In this document: in pieces, positions 24,809-37,327 of the stretch
Numbering within the stretch: position 1 is the stretch's first letter
Layout of the letters: every line of letters starts with the position of its first letter
DNA from: Cichorium intybus
Lineage: Eukaryota; Streptophyta; Magnoliopsida; Asterales; Asteraceae
Direction: 5' to 3'
DNA: 64,000 nucleotides
Assembly: GCA_023525715.1 (NCBI GenBank)
Contig: CM042010.1
Coordinates: 158,535,907 to 158,599,906 of the forward strand
Notes under the pieces: model-generated
The model's input: only the letters and a program-made list of their open reading frames with translations
Databases searched by the model: none
Told to the model about the DNA's origin: nothing
Made by a program: the position numbers and the translations under genes

Positions 24809-26545
24809 ATGGCTTTTGCTTGGCAAAGAGTAGGCCGACAGTCCAAGGAGGATCAATTGGCAAGAGTTGTTTCAGAATCTGTTTACGTGACGAATTTTCC
24901 AGACGGCTTCACGGCCAGGGACTTGTGGAAGTCCTGTGAGCAATATGGCAAACCGGCAGATGTGTACATTCCCAAAGAGAAATCCAAATCGGGTAAACGT
25001 TTCTCTTTTGTTCGCTTCCTAAATGCAGATAATTTGGCTTTAATTGCATCAAATTTGTGTACCATTTGGCATGGCAAATTAAGATTACATGCAAATATAT
25101 CGAAATTCCCTAGAGGTTCTAAACCTTCTGAACAAAGAAAGAAGGCAGAAACGGTGCACAAGACAAATGCTATTACGTCGTCTGGAAGGTTTGATCTTTT
25201 GTCATATACGGCTGTGAGTAGGAATGGGGGTTCATATGCTGCTGTGGTGAGTGGAGGTAAGGCGAATAATGTAAAAGTTCGTGATGAACCCGCCTTAATT
25301 CTTGATGACTCATGCTTTAATGATAAAGAGGTCTCACTCACTTTGGTGGGTAAGGTTAAGGAATTTGGTGCCCTTGTAAACTTAAAAGATGTAATTGTTA
25401 AGGAGGGATTTAAAGATGTTGTGTTAAGGTACCTCGGGGGCTTTTGGGTTACAATGGAATTTGTCTCCACAAAAGCTAAAGACAATTTTCAAAGTCACAA
25501 AGGAGTGGGATCATGGTTTGCGGCTATCTTACCATGGCAAAAGACTTTCCAAGTAGAAGACCGTGTGGTGTGGATTGATATAGAGGGGGTACCTTCGCTG
25601 GCCTTTTCTCCAAAAAGCTTTGAGTTGATTGCTAAACGTTGGGGAAAGCTATTATATGCGGAAGATTCAAATGACAACAATCTATACCGCAAAAGACTTT
25701 GTATAATGACCTTAAAACAAGAAATAATTATGGAGACTTTTAAAGTGATCGTGCAAGGTAAAATGACCGTGGTTCGAGCAAGGGAAGTGATAGGGTGGAA
25801 CCCATGCTATATAGATGAAGATGAAGAAAGTGATGACGAGTCGTCCAAACATTCATTTGATGATAATACCATCTCTGCAGATGAATTAGAGAGAGAGGAA
25901 GATATTTTGGAAAGTATGGAAAAGGAATTTGCTGGAAGGAAGAAAGTACCAAATGTTTCGTTTTTTGAAGATGGCAATGATGATAATTATAGGCAAGAGG
26001 GAGATAGTCATATGGGGCCGAATACGTTGGAAGGGTTGGAGGGTAAAGTGGAAGAAGCTAATAAGGATTATCATTTGGAAGAGGGGGAGGTGGATCGACA
26101 TGGCATAACAAAACAAAGTTCTGAGGATCCTTTTCTTTTTTATGAATTACTGAATAGAAAGGATGTAGATGTGAAGGAGACGTTTGTGCCGGAATCTAAT
26201 TCCAGTGTCACACCTATGTGCCCTCCGGGATATACCCCTCTAGCAAATGATGGTGACAACAGTGAAGGGGAAAAGTCGGTTCACATGGAGAAAAAGTACA
26301 ATACGGTTAAAAATTTGGATGCAGTTAGTCATATGGACGGTGGAAACAATGATAGCTCTCAAACAATAACCAAATCTTTAATTAGAGGTGGTGATATTAT
26401 GGAGCCCCATGCTTCGGCCCCAAGTGTTAACTGTGGTCAGAAAATGGAAGATATAGATATTATTGGTCATATGATGGGATACAAGACTACTAAAGTTAAT
26501 GATGAGATGTTTGATCACCATGGGAGTAAAGAGTATTTTCAATGA
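24809..26545 (+). CDS. LINE ORF1 protein with RRM domain
   Basis: A 578-codon intact frame starting MAFAWQRVGRQSKEDQ. An RNA-recognition motif occupies about residues 26-100 (VYVTNFPDGFTARDLW; KRFSFVRFLNADN), typical of the nucleic-acid-binding ORF1 of plant L1 elements. A central region at about 180-310 (LKDVIVKEGFKDVVLRYLGG; FQVEDRVVWIDIEGVP) is the DUF4283-like part common in plant LINE and retroelement ORF1 proteins. The C-terminal 200 residues are acidic and low in complexity. It presumably coats element RNA in the cytoplasm. Its TGA stop overlaps the ORF2 start in the sequence ATGA at 26542-26545. Confidence 0.88.
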   Translation: MAFAWQRVGRQSKEDQLARVVSESVYVTNFPDGFTARDLWKSCEQYGKPADVYIPKEKSKSGKRFSFVRFLNADNLALIASNLCTIWHGKLRLHANISKFPRGSKPSEQRKKAETVHKTNAITSSGRFDLLSYTAVSRNGGSYAAVVSGGKANNVKVRDEPALILDDSCFNDKEVSLTLVGKVKEFGALVNLKDVIVKEGFKDVVLRYLGGFWVTMEFVSTKAKDNFQSHKGVGSWFAAILPWQKTFQVEDRVVWIDIEGVPSLAFSPKSFELIAKRWGKLLYAEDSNDNNLYRKRLCIMTLKQEIIMETFKVIVQGKMTVVRAREVIGWNPCYIDEDEESDDESSKHSFDDNTISADELEREEDILESMEKEFAGRKKVPNVSFFEDGNDDNYRQEGDSHMGPNTLEGLEGKVEEANKDYHLEEGEVDRHGITKQSSEDPFLFYELLNRKDVDVKETFVPESNSSVTPMCPPGYTPLANDGDNSEGEKSVHMEKKYNTVKNLDAVSHMDGGNNDSSQTITKSLIRGGDIMEPHASAPSVNCGQKMEDIDIIGHMMGYKTTKVNDEMFDHHGSKEYFQ

Positions 26546-29500
26546 ATTTTACATCCTTAAATATTCAAGGATTGGGCCACAATCAGGCAAAAAAGAGATG
26601 GGTTTTTGAGTTATGTTCTAAGTTCAAGATTAACTTCTTGGCACTTCAGGAGACAAAGTTAGAAGTTGTTGATGATGTTTTAGTTCGGCAGTTGTGGGGT
26701 AATTCTCGGTACCAATTTGCTTGTAGCGGTTCTGTGGGTGCCTCAGGTGGAATTCTTTGTGTTTGGAATCCGGATATTTTTTTGAAAAATCAAATGGCAG
26801 CTTCAGATTATTTTGTTATTCTTGAGGGTTTCTGGAAGCCTACTAACACTAATCTTATGGTTATCTCGGTTTATGCACCACAAGAGTTAAGTGAGAAAAA
26901 AATGCTTTGGGATTATCTTTCGCAAATTATCCTAAAGTGGAGAGGTGAGGTAACTGTTATGGGTGATTTTAATGAAGTGCGGGTAGAGGCGGAAAGATTT
27001 GGTTCTACTTTCCATCCTAGTGGGCCGCGTTTTTTCAATAATTTTATAGCCATGACTGGTCTCGTAGATATTCCTTTGGGTGGTTACTCGTTTACGTGGA
27101 CTCATTCTACGTCTGGTAAAATGAGTAAGTTGGATAGGTTTCTTGTTTCTGAAGGCTTATTGGATTTATGCCCGCATATTTCGGGGTTGATTTTAGAGAA
27201 ACATCTTTCCGATCATCGCCCGATTTTGCTCCGTGAATCGGTGTTGGATTACGGTTCTACTCCTTTCCGGTTTTATAATTCTTGGTTACACAATGGGGAT
27301 CTTCAGAAGATTGTGAGTGATTCGTGGGCCAATGATGGGGTTACAGATAAGAGCGCCATGGTACGCCTTAAAAATAAATTAAAAGCCCTTAAAAATCGTT
27401 TGAAAGACTGGGCCAAAGAGATGCGAAGTCAGAAAATTGGAGATAAGATGTTGCTTAAGGAAAAATTGAGGGATTTAGATAAGCGGGTCGATGACGGGGA
27501 GGGAGATGTTTTAAAAGAAAGGGGGGAGATTCTGAGTAAAATCCTTGATCTTGATAAGCAGGAAGCAGCTGACTTAGCTCAAAAAGCTAAAGTCAAATGG
27601 GCTATTGAAGGAGACGAGAATTCGAAGTTTTTTCATGGTATTATCAATAAATCTCGGCGGCAACTTGCTATTAGAGGGGTCTTCTCTAATGGGGATTGGT
27701 TGGATAGGCCTAATCAAGTTAAGAAAGAGTTTCTTACTCATTTCGCTACTAGATTTTCTAAGCCAGATGCTTTTAGATTACAGTGTGATATGGAATTTCC
27801 TAGACGTTTGTCAGAAGATCAATCAGAGCTTATTCAAGGGGAGGTGACGTCTGAAGAAGTTAAACAGGCTGTGTGGGATTGTGGGGCAGAAAAATCTCCG
27901 GGTCCAGATGGCTTTACTTTTGAATTTATCAAAAGGTTTTGGGAGTTAGTAAAGGATTTGGTGGGTGAGGCGGTTCAGGAATTCTTCAGGACTGGAATCT
28001 TTCCAGTTGGTTGTAATTCCTCTTTTATCGCTTTGATTCCAAAGGTGGCGGATGCTAACTTTGTGAAGGATTTTAGGCCGATTAGTCTAATTGGTGCCCA
28101 ATATAAAATTATTACAAAAATTTTGGCTAATCGGTTAAAACTGGTGATTGGGGATTTGATTAGTGAAGAGCAATCTGCGTTTGTGCATGGGCGTCAAATT
28201 CTAGATGGTCCGTTAATTTTAAATGAAGTGCTTTCTTGGTGTAAAATTAAGAAAAAAAAGGCTATGGTGTTTAAAGTTGATTTCGAGAAGGCTTATGACT
28301 CGGTTAGATGGGACTTCTTGGAAGATATCTTGGGACACTTCGGTTTTGGAACGAAATGGTGTAGATGGATACGTGGCTGTTTGAAAACGGCTAGAGGCTC
28401 TGTGTTGGTAAATGGGAGTCCTACAGAAGAGTTTCAGTTTTATAAGGGTTTGCGCCAAGGAGACCCGCTCTCGCCTTTCTTATTCATTTTGGTTATGGAA
28501 ACACTTCATCTGTCGTTTTTGAGGACTATCGTTCGCGGAGTTTTCACGCCCTTGAAAGTGGGCAGTGGGTTTACACTTTCTCACTTGTTTTATGCAGATG
28601 ATGCGGTGTTCATTGGAGATTGGAAAGAGGAAAACTTTACCAATATTGTGTCTATTTTGCGGTGCTTTTACCTCGCTTCAGGGCTGAAGATTAACATCAA
28701 AAAGTCGAAAATGTTAGGTGTTGGTGTTACGTTTACAGAAGTTGAGAGAGTGGCGGCCTTGGTGGGATGTGCGGCAATTAAAACTCCGTTTACGTACCTG
28801 GGGGTTCTGGTTGGAGGTTCTATGTCTAGAGCGAGTGCGTGGGAAGAGGTTGAGAAGAAAGTTAATGATAGGCTTTCTAAATGGAAATTGAAAACTCTTT
28901 CAGTTGGTGGAAGATTGACTCTTTTAAAGACAGTGCTTGGGTCCATCCCTAATTACTATTTGTCTCTTTTTAAAGCTCCGGTTGGGGTGATAAAAAGATT
29001 GGAAAATCTGAGGAGTCGGTTTTTTCGCGGAGTTGAGGGTACGAAGACAAAAAACGCGTGGATTGGGTGGAATAAGGTGTGTGCGGATAAGGAAAATGGG
29101 GGTCTTGGAGTTGGAAGCTATTTTGCTTTAAATAGGGCTTTACTTTTTAAATGGATTTGGAGATTTAAGAATAATCCAAGGGTGATGTGGGTGAAGGTGG
29201 TTAAGGCGATTCATGGAGAGGACGGTCTTCTAGGAAATTGCGATGTTTCTAAAATAGCTTCAGTGTGGCGGGATGTCGTTATTGCGACTAGAGATTTGAC
29301 AAAGAATGGAATTGATCTGATGGGCTTTTGTAAAAAGAGGATTGGGGATGGTATGGATACTTTATTTTGGAAAGATAATTGGTTAGGAGAAACGTACTTC
29401 ATGCGTAGGTTTCACAGATTATACAACTTGGAGGAGAATAAAAATGCCACCGTGGCTTCTAAATGCACGGGTTGGTGGGTGATTCTTTTAGACGCTTGCC

Positions 29501-30176
29501 GATGGGGGGTATGGAGGAAGAGCAAAAGGGGGAGTTGGATGGAATTATGAAAGACGTTTGTATTTCAAATAATCGAGACATTTGGCTTTGGGATCTGGTG
29601 ACAGATGGTTCTTTCTCGGTTAGTTCCACTAGACGATGTATTGATGACGTGATCAATGGTGGTACGGGAGTGCCTACAAGGTGGATCAAGATGATTCCTA
29701 TAAAAATCAATGTTTTTGCTTGGAAGATGATGTTGAATGGCTTACCTACGAGATGGAACATGTCTTCAAGAGGCATAGACTTGGAGTCTATCTTATGTCC
29801 GGTTTGTGGAGTTAAAGCTGAAGAGATTGGTCATCTTTTTTTCGAGTGTAGTTTTGCTCAAGAGATTTTTACTAAAATTGGAAAATGGTGGGATGTAGTT
29901 TTACCAAACGATTGGTCTTTAGCGAATTGGAGGACTTGGCTTCAAGATTTGAGATTACAAAAGCTTACTAAAGAAATTCTGGAAGGAGTGTTTTATGTGG
30001 CGTGGTGGTACATCTGGAGATTTCGGAACGATACAATCTTTGGAAAAACACTTCCTAAAAAGAGTGTTGTATTTGATGATATTGTTGCTCAATCGTTCCT
30101 TTGGTGTGATAGTCGGTCTAAGAAAAAAATAGATTGGAACTTGTGGCATTTAAATCCTTCCTTAATTGTGATGTAA
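26542..30176 (+). pseudogene. LINE ORF2: endonuclease and reverse transcriptase, one frameshift
   Basis: The frame from 26542 is open for 1002 codons. An exonuclease-endonuclease-phosphatase domain fills residues 1-230 (SLNIQG, LQETK, GDFNE near 140, SDHRP near 222). Reverse transcriptase spans about 440-720 (SPGPDGF, FRPISLIG, KVDFEKAYDSV, GLRQGDPLSPFLF, FYADDAVF). The catalytic YADD is intact. Near 29460 the frame is lost, and the C-terminal part continues in another frame at 29463-30176 with the zf-RVT pattern CPVCGVKAEEIGHLFFECS. Apart from this one shift no stop codon interrupts it. The enzyme would nick target DNA and copy its own RNA onto the nick. The start is fixed by the 4-base overlap with ORF1. 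Confidence 0.9.
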
Positions 30177-30259
30177 TTGTTTTATTTCTGTGCTAGTCTT
30201 TTGCTAGTTGTTCTTTATAAAATTTAGCTGTTCAAAAAAAAAAATATCATTTCTCTTAA

Positions 30260-31472
<1,213 letters not shown>

Positions 31473-31741
31473 TTCAATGCAGAACCAAAAATATATGGCC
31501 TAACTGCAGAACCACCATTATAACCGTTAGATCATTATTTTAGTGGATTATATTAAAAGGGGTACACCATAAAAAATTATACCCGTTTACAGGAAATCAT
31601 ATCCAATAAAGGGCATACTGGGTTTTTATTAGGTCCTAAAATCTCTCACTCTCTCGTTTCCGTCCTCTCTCTCTCTCTCTCTCGTAAGTTCTCTTCTTTC
31701 TTTCACCTCTCGTTCGTCTCAAGGTCAAGAAGAGGAAGAAG

Positions 31742-32222
31742 ATGAAGCTGATGATGGAATTGGAACAGTTCGCCGTCGCCGCCAGAGACAAAAACTCCTC
31801 CTCCACCTCTCCTGCTTCTAATGGCATTCCCAGTACCGGAACAACCTGTTATGGAGAGTAAATACAAATGCACCACCTGCAACAAATGTTTCCCAAGTCA
31901 TCAAGTACTTGGTGGGCATAGATCAAGTCACAACAAGACGAAGATCACATCAACCGATCATCATCATACTGAAGCATGTGATTATGAGAGCTCTTTAATG
32001 AATCAATCCGACGAAAATATGGAGAAAGAAGTCAAATTCACAGCTGATGTTATGGTAGCTCTAGGGAGCAATAGTAACAATGGCGTACATCAATGTATGA
32101 TCTGCGACAAACTTTTTCCAACAGGGCAAGCACTGGGTAGGCACAAGAGGTGCCATTGGACTGGAACCACTGAAACTTATGCTAGGTACAAGTCAAGAAG
32201 CAGAAGGTACAAACCTTTCTAA
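31742..32222 (+). pseudogene. Captured C2H2 zinc-finger protein (ZAT-like) gene fragment
   Basis: The frame 31821-32222 encodes 133 residues with two C2H2 fingers: CTTCNKCFPSHQVLGGHRSSH and CMICDKLFPTGQALGRHKRCH (each within 21 residues). This is the plant QALGGH class, whose Cys2His2 fingers bind DNA; ZAT-type members are nuclear repressors in stress responses. Both signature motifs are altered (QVLGGH and QALGRH), which should weaken DNA binding. An upstream ATG at 31742 opens a different frame (MKLMMELEQFAVAARDK) that looks like the native N-terminus, so a frameshift separates it from the fingers. No EAR repression motif is visible at the C-terminus. It could be transcribed, but I treat it as transposon cargo. 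Confidence 0.65.
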
Positions 32223-32534
32223 GGGGAACCAAAGCCAAAAACCCAACGAAGCTTTAAAACTCCAACCGATTCCCGATTCTTTAAAACTCCCAGGTGAATT
32301 TCCTTTTGTACTGATTCCAGCTTGCTCGTATGTCTTCTTGTTTAATCCCAACAAATACGATCCAAATCCACCTATATAAATCGTTAATTAAACCAACAAT
32401 TTAACAAAATGAAAACATATGTTCATAGGTAAACTCCATTCCAATGATACTAAAACTTCGATTGAATCTGAATTTACTGTTCACGAATTGATTATCGATA
32501 AAGGAAGTTCTGATTGAGAAATTGAATAGCAATA

Positions 32535-32626
32535 TGTTCATCAATGAACATATGTTCATCAATGAACATATGTTCATCAATGAACATATGTTCATCAATG
32601 AACATTTGTTCATCAATGAACATATG
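32535..32626. repeat. Tandem array of an 18-bp palindrome
   Basis: About five copies of ATGTTCATCAATGAACAT in a row. Each unit is self-complementary except for its two central bases, so each can form a hairpin. Confidence 0.93.
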
Positions 32627-32779
32627 TCCAGCCATCAATCAACAGATTACGATGCAGTAGTTATCTATCTCGTTTTCATTAGTTAATTTGCAGGTTGTAG
32701 AATATGTAAATGCTTTGGTATTGCGATGAGAATCAGAGGAATCAACACAAACTAGAAACACTGGTTACACGGGGTATTT

Positions 32780-32850
32780 ATGTTCATCAATGAACATATG
32801 TTCATCAATGAACATATGTTCATCAATGAACTATGTTCATCAATCAACAG
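32780..32850. repeat. Second array of the same 18-bp palindrome
   Basis: About four further copies, the last one missing a base. As at the first array, they are followed by a copy of CATCAATCAACAGATTAC, so a larger unit was duplicated. Confidence 0.9.
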
Positions 32851-33131
32851 ATTACACAATGATTTCTTTCTTCTTCGTTAACCCTTTCTGTTATCATGTG
32901 TTATTTTTGATGAATCTAAATACACAGTTAGCTTAAACCTTTGAAATCGAATTGCTTATTGTAATCACGTAACTTTGATAGCGGGTCTTCGAGTTTTTTT
33001 GGATAAGATTTTGATTTGGTTGTTCAGTTATGAATATGTAACTTGTTTTGACCATCGTACCCTTTTGATTACAATCTGATCGGACGGTCATGAAGTTGGT
33101 TCTGCAGTTAGGTGATTTAATTTGGTTTTGC

Positions 33132-33278
<147 letters not shown>

Positions 33279-33392
33279 GAAGTGATTTTTTGGTAGGAAT
33301 GTAAGAAGTTTTTTATTTACATATTTTTTGGCGAAACAACAAAATGAATCAATAGATGCTGCAAAAATAACATGATTCACAAAAAAAAATTC

Positions 33393-33501
33393 TCGAAAAA
33401 ACAACTTGATGATTCATTTTTACGATGATTTTGTTGTTATTCATTAAAATTGTCCGTAACATGAATAAAAACTTGATTTACTAAAAAATGATTCATCAAT
33501 A
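33393..33501. repeat. Left copy of an unusually long target-site duplication (109-113 bp)
   Basis: The segment starting TCGAAAAAACAACTTGATG and ending TTCATCAATA lies directly left of the LTR at 33502. It recurs at 38593-38701 directly right of the other LTR, with one substitution. Confidence 0.93.
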
Positions 33502-34950
33502 TGTAACACCCGGTTTTTAAAAAAAACATATTCATTTAAATAAATATCAATTTATTCAATAATTAACATTTTGAAGGTATTTAGAAATGATTTAAACATC
33601 AATTCACCGCATAAATCTCCACATAAGTAGCATCAGTGTGTACTCGTCATGCCTGTCCGTCATTTTCACCTGTACAACCTGAAATGGTAATTTAAAAGGG
33701 AAAGGATAAGCACACGGCTTAGTGAGTTCCAACAACTACACAGCATATCAGCTACACATACTTTACCCCTAACATGAAAAATACAACCACACGTCACATA
33801 ACCTGCTCTACCCAGTATATTGGATTATATCCTCCTATACGTATCTGCTCAGTAAATCTAATTCCCCGGCTCAGCACTTAGAGCCGCGCATACCCTATAC
33901 GTCGAGTCATGCGTTTCTGCTTAGTGTCTTTTGCTCGTATCTCTATATTACTCAGTACGTCGAGCCCACACACACCATAACCCAACCCATACAATTATAA
34001 CAAAAAGATATATATCAATAATATACACATAACTTGGTACTATTTACCAACATCTTATAAACATATTATAAGCACACAAAAATACGGTAAATGACATATA
34101 ACGTCCACACAATGTAGTGAGAAACTCACCTGATTATAGTCGACTACCGCGTTTATCTCTGCTTCGTATTTCCTCTTTAACTGTTAACACAGTAAGACAT
34201 TTATCACTCTTTACTCCTTAACTATACCATAGTTGCACCACTAAACCCTTCCATAATTCCAACATGATACCTCGTGATTTATCAAGTAAAGGATAGCCAG
34301 GTAGAAGATTAGTTGGGGTGGCAGGATCCTTTCAGCATTTTAGCCTTTCGGAAAATCCAACAACCAGATCCCAAGTAATCGGCCTAGACACCATCCTCGT
34401 AAGTAAATCACTCGGTATTATTTTTGGAATTACGAATAGTATAACCTCTACATATTATAGTTTAACACTTATAAACTACTAGAGAAATACGATAGTGATT
34501 ACTCACTTAAGATTGGTGTTTTCGCAAAGCTTTGGCACGTTTCCCGTTCCGCTCTTCCAACACTTCCCGAGCACCTCGTTACCAGCTACCGCTCGCTCCT
34601 AACTCCTCCCGACCTATTTTCCTCACCAGAACACTCCTCGATATCGTAAGGTTGTTTGGTGTTTGTTGTGGGTTGAAATGAAGAGGTTGGGCCTCTATTT
34701 ATAGGGCTCAAAAATACTATTCACGACGTCATCACGACGTCATCATGACATCAGCGACACTATTCACGACGTCATCACGACATCATCGTCGATGTCATCA
34801 CGAGGTAAGCGCTTACTTCATCTCTCGGTTACTATTCACACCGGAGTTACTATTCACGCCGGAGCACTATTCACGCCGGAGTTACTATTCACGCCGGAGT
34901 TACTATTCACAATTTTTTTTTTTTTTTTTTTTTGAAAAACGGTCGTTACA
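33502..34950 (-). repeat. 3' LTR (full length, 1449 bp)
   Basis: Plus-strand limits are TGTAACACCCGG and GGTCGTTACA, whose outermost bases form inverted repeats. On the minus strand it contains a TATA-like CCTATAAATAGAGG near 34690-34705. Short repeats of ACTATTCACGCCGGAGTT (34830-34905) and an A/T homopolymer lie in the outer part that the other LTR has lost. Confidence 0.93.
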
Positions 34951-34970
34951 AGTTCTCCCCTCCTTTATAA
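34951..34970 (-). other. Polypurine tract
   Basis: On the minus strand AAAGGAGGGGAGAACT abuts the 3' LTR, the expected place for plus-strand priming. Confidence 0.85.
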
Positions 34971-35334
34971 GATTCCGTCCCCGGAATCTCCAACGTTGAC
35001 ATACACTTATTCTTCCACTCAATCATTCTCTATTTCAACACAATACGGTTGTATTAGTAAATCGAAAGGGTATTACCACCATACTGGCATATTAACCACC
35101 TCTAATCAACTAGGCCAACCTATTGAGACTACAAAGTACTCGTTATGTAATCTCATACACTCACAATACAGACATCATGGATGCAAGGTACTTGTTATGC
35201 ATCGTATAATCACATGTTCACCACATCATATCACAACCCCTGCTCTTAACAACCTCAACAGCTCAGCTATTCACCAAACACCCAACTGTATGTGTGTTAG
35301 AACTGCCAGCCAATAAAGCCATCACAACATTTGT

Positions 35335-35615
35335 ATGTGGTCCCACCACAATTACTGCTCATAAGATCCACAACACATATGTGGTCCTACCAAATGTGGC
35401 CCCACTAAATAAGTGGTCACAACCACAAGTACTATTAACCCCCAGAATAAATGGTCACAACTACAAGTTACCGGTGGCCCCACGGAATAAGTGGTCCCAA
35501 CCACAAGTACAAGTAGCCCCATAGCATAAGTGGTCCCAACCACAATACTAGTAGCCCCACCTAATAAGTGGTCCCAACTACAAGTATAAGTGGCCCCACA
35601 GAATAAACAGCTTTT
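35335..35615. repeat. Tandem repeats in the internal region
   Basis: Imperfect units of about 32-37 bp built on AAGTGGTCCCAACCACAAGTA, with GTAGCCCCA spacers, repeated about seven times. Confidence 0.85.
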
Positions 35616-35951
35616 CGCTCTAAAGGCTTAACAGCTAACACACATACGACTGCACAGCTCTGCAACCAACCACATGACACCAATAATCCTTATATCAGCT
35701 CAGTCTCCACCCACAATACGATACCATATCCATGGTTGTCACCACTTAATACTCACGTATTCGTCCGCACAGCTAATATCAACTAGATATTTAACCAGCT
35801 ACCGACACAGTTTATCCACAGTTACTTGCCTACGGGTTACCTACTTAAGAGGTATTCACTTAGTCATTTATGAAACATATACACCTAACACACATATGCT
35901 AACAAGATAGTTATCTTGGTCAGTTAGCAATATTTTCTTAACTCATTATTT

Positions 35952-36428
35952 TCATATACTAACAGATTTTAAGTACATAATACACTGATAGGCCACATCT
36001 AGCCTATTATTATACATTCGTTCATAGTATTCACTACCTACATGAATACCCTTACGCCACACCACTATGTCATCTGCACTCTCACGAGTTGTTATTATAT
36101 GTCCATCCCGTATACACGTACATCTCTTGTACGGGAATGGATAAAACTCTAATTCTGCAAACATACGACACCACGTATAAAACCTTATGTTTCTAGCATG
36201 TACACGTATATTTGTACGTATACTTTTCACATCTATATACTGCTTTAGTTCACGTATGTCTTCTTCCAAATTATGCCATCCAGTTACTGGATCCCAATTT
36301 CTGCTGATACGCTCACATACATCCTCAGCCTTCATCATTATCGTACTACAGTCGTCTGACACACTTCGTATATAAAACTTGTTAACCAGTAACTGTAGAT
36401 GACCTGGAAGCCTCACATATATCTCCAT
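35952..36428 (-). CDS. 158-codon open frame of unknown function in the LTR element
   Basis: The frame begins MEIYVRLPGHLQLLVNKFYI and is free of stops for 158 codons in a very young element. It lies about 880 bp downstream of the primer-binding site, where gag normally begins. Composition is that of a soluble mixed alpha/beta protein (Trp and Cys present, charged helices such as NLEEDIRELKQYIDVKSI). There is no CCHC knuckle, protease, integrase or reverse transcriptase motif. I do not recognise a family. It may be an unrelated captured sequence or a diverged Gag, or chance; the length is suggestive but not decisive. Confidence 0.4.
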   Translation of the reverse strand: MEIYVRLPGHLQLLVNKFYIRSVSDDCSTIMMKAEDVCERISRNWDPVTGWHNLEEDIRELKQYIDVKSIRTNIRVHARNIRFYTWCRMFAELEFYPFPYKRCTCIRDGHIITTRESADDIVVWRKGIHVGSEYYERMYNNRLDVAYQCIMYLKSVSI

Positions 36429-37311
36429 ACCTGGAAATGAAATTTGCGACTTATGCTCTTTTCAAAATAACATTACGTTTATTTATAGTCGATCAAAATC
36501 AACTATTTTAGCGATCAACATCTTCTTTTTATTATCCACTATTTGTGCTTTTCTTAGTAACGAAGGGACTTAATGTATCATTTTTACACAGTTCATCCAC
36601 CATAGTCACATCAACTGTTTACTAATTAACTACTAAGAAAAGAAACGTCACCAGATTCTAAATCTTTCGAGTACCCCAACCAGCGTCCCAATTATTCCTA
36701 ATAAATTCTGTGATTGCCAACCAATATATTGGATAGTAAATACAGCTTATCAGCATACATATTGATTAGTTATACCCTCAGCGTATTGGGTTGCTCATGA
36801 CCAACTCCCGATTCGAACGCGGATCCTGTGCTTTCAATAGTAGGAGCTCTACTACTATCTTCCACACCTACCCTCGTTCGTTTCAGAACTTGTCCAGGAG
36901 TCCCCAATTCACTTCTCACGATAATTTTACCACCTATACCCCGGGTTGTTTTACGAACATAGTCGTAGAGAATTTTTCACATAAAAGGATTTACCTTATG
37001 GATATCACTTATCAAGGAACATGCAACTTGGCCAACTCAAAAATTCTAGGACTATTTAGTTCCTACTGCCTACACTTTAATGGCATTTAAGCACACATAT
37101 GTTACAGAAATAGCAACAAAGACTAAGCACTTAACCTTTTCCCCCACTGACGTCGGCTGACGGTACACACTGCGTCTTTGCAACAACATTCATTTAACCC
37201 CTTACTCGAAAAACAACTTATAATTTCTTGTAAAAATATTTCCAAAGAAAACTTTTAAGTCTCAAGCTTGAGATCAAAACCCATCAAGTGAGTCTGATTC
37301 ACTCAAGCCTT

Positions 37312-37325
37312 GGCTCTGATACCAA
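37312..37325 (-). other. Primer-binding site
   Basis: On the minus strand TTGGTATCAGAGCC follows the LTR end GGGTGTTACA after AG, the same spacing as at 9367. It is the initiator-methionine-tRNA type. Confidence 0.9.
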
Positions 37326-37327
37326 CT

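Larger units (their letters stand above)
24174..30243 (+). mobile_element. LINE (L1-type non-LTR retrotransposon), nearly intact
   Basis: A 16-bp target duplication ATATCATTTCTCTTAA occurs at 24158-24173 and 30244-30259. The element ends in an A-run (30234-30243) after the ORF2 stop. It has an RRM-type ORF1 (24809-26545) and an ORF2 with endonuclease, reverse transcriptase and a C-terminal zinc-binding region, interrupted by one frameshift near 29460. The first 600 bp include gene-like antisense sequence (24240-24510). Confidence 0.92.

Noticed and set aside
24883..25485. 200-codon minus-strand frame across LINE ORF1
   Set aside because: It is antisense to the RRM-containing ORF1 and has no recognised domain.
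32535..32850. CRISPR-like array
   Set aside because: The 18-bp units are directly adjacent without unique spacers, and this is plant nuclear DNA.
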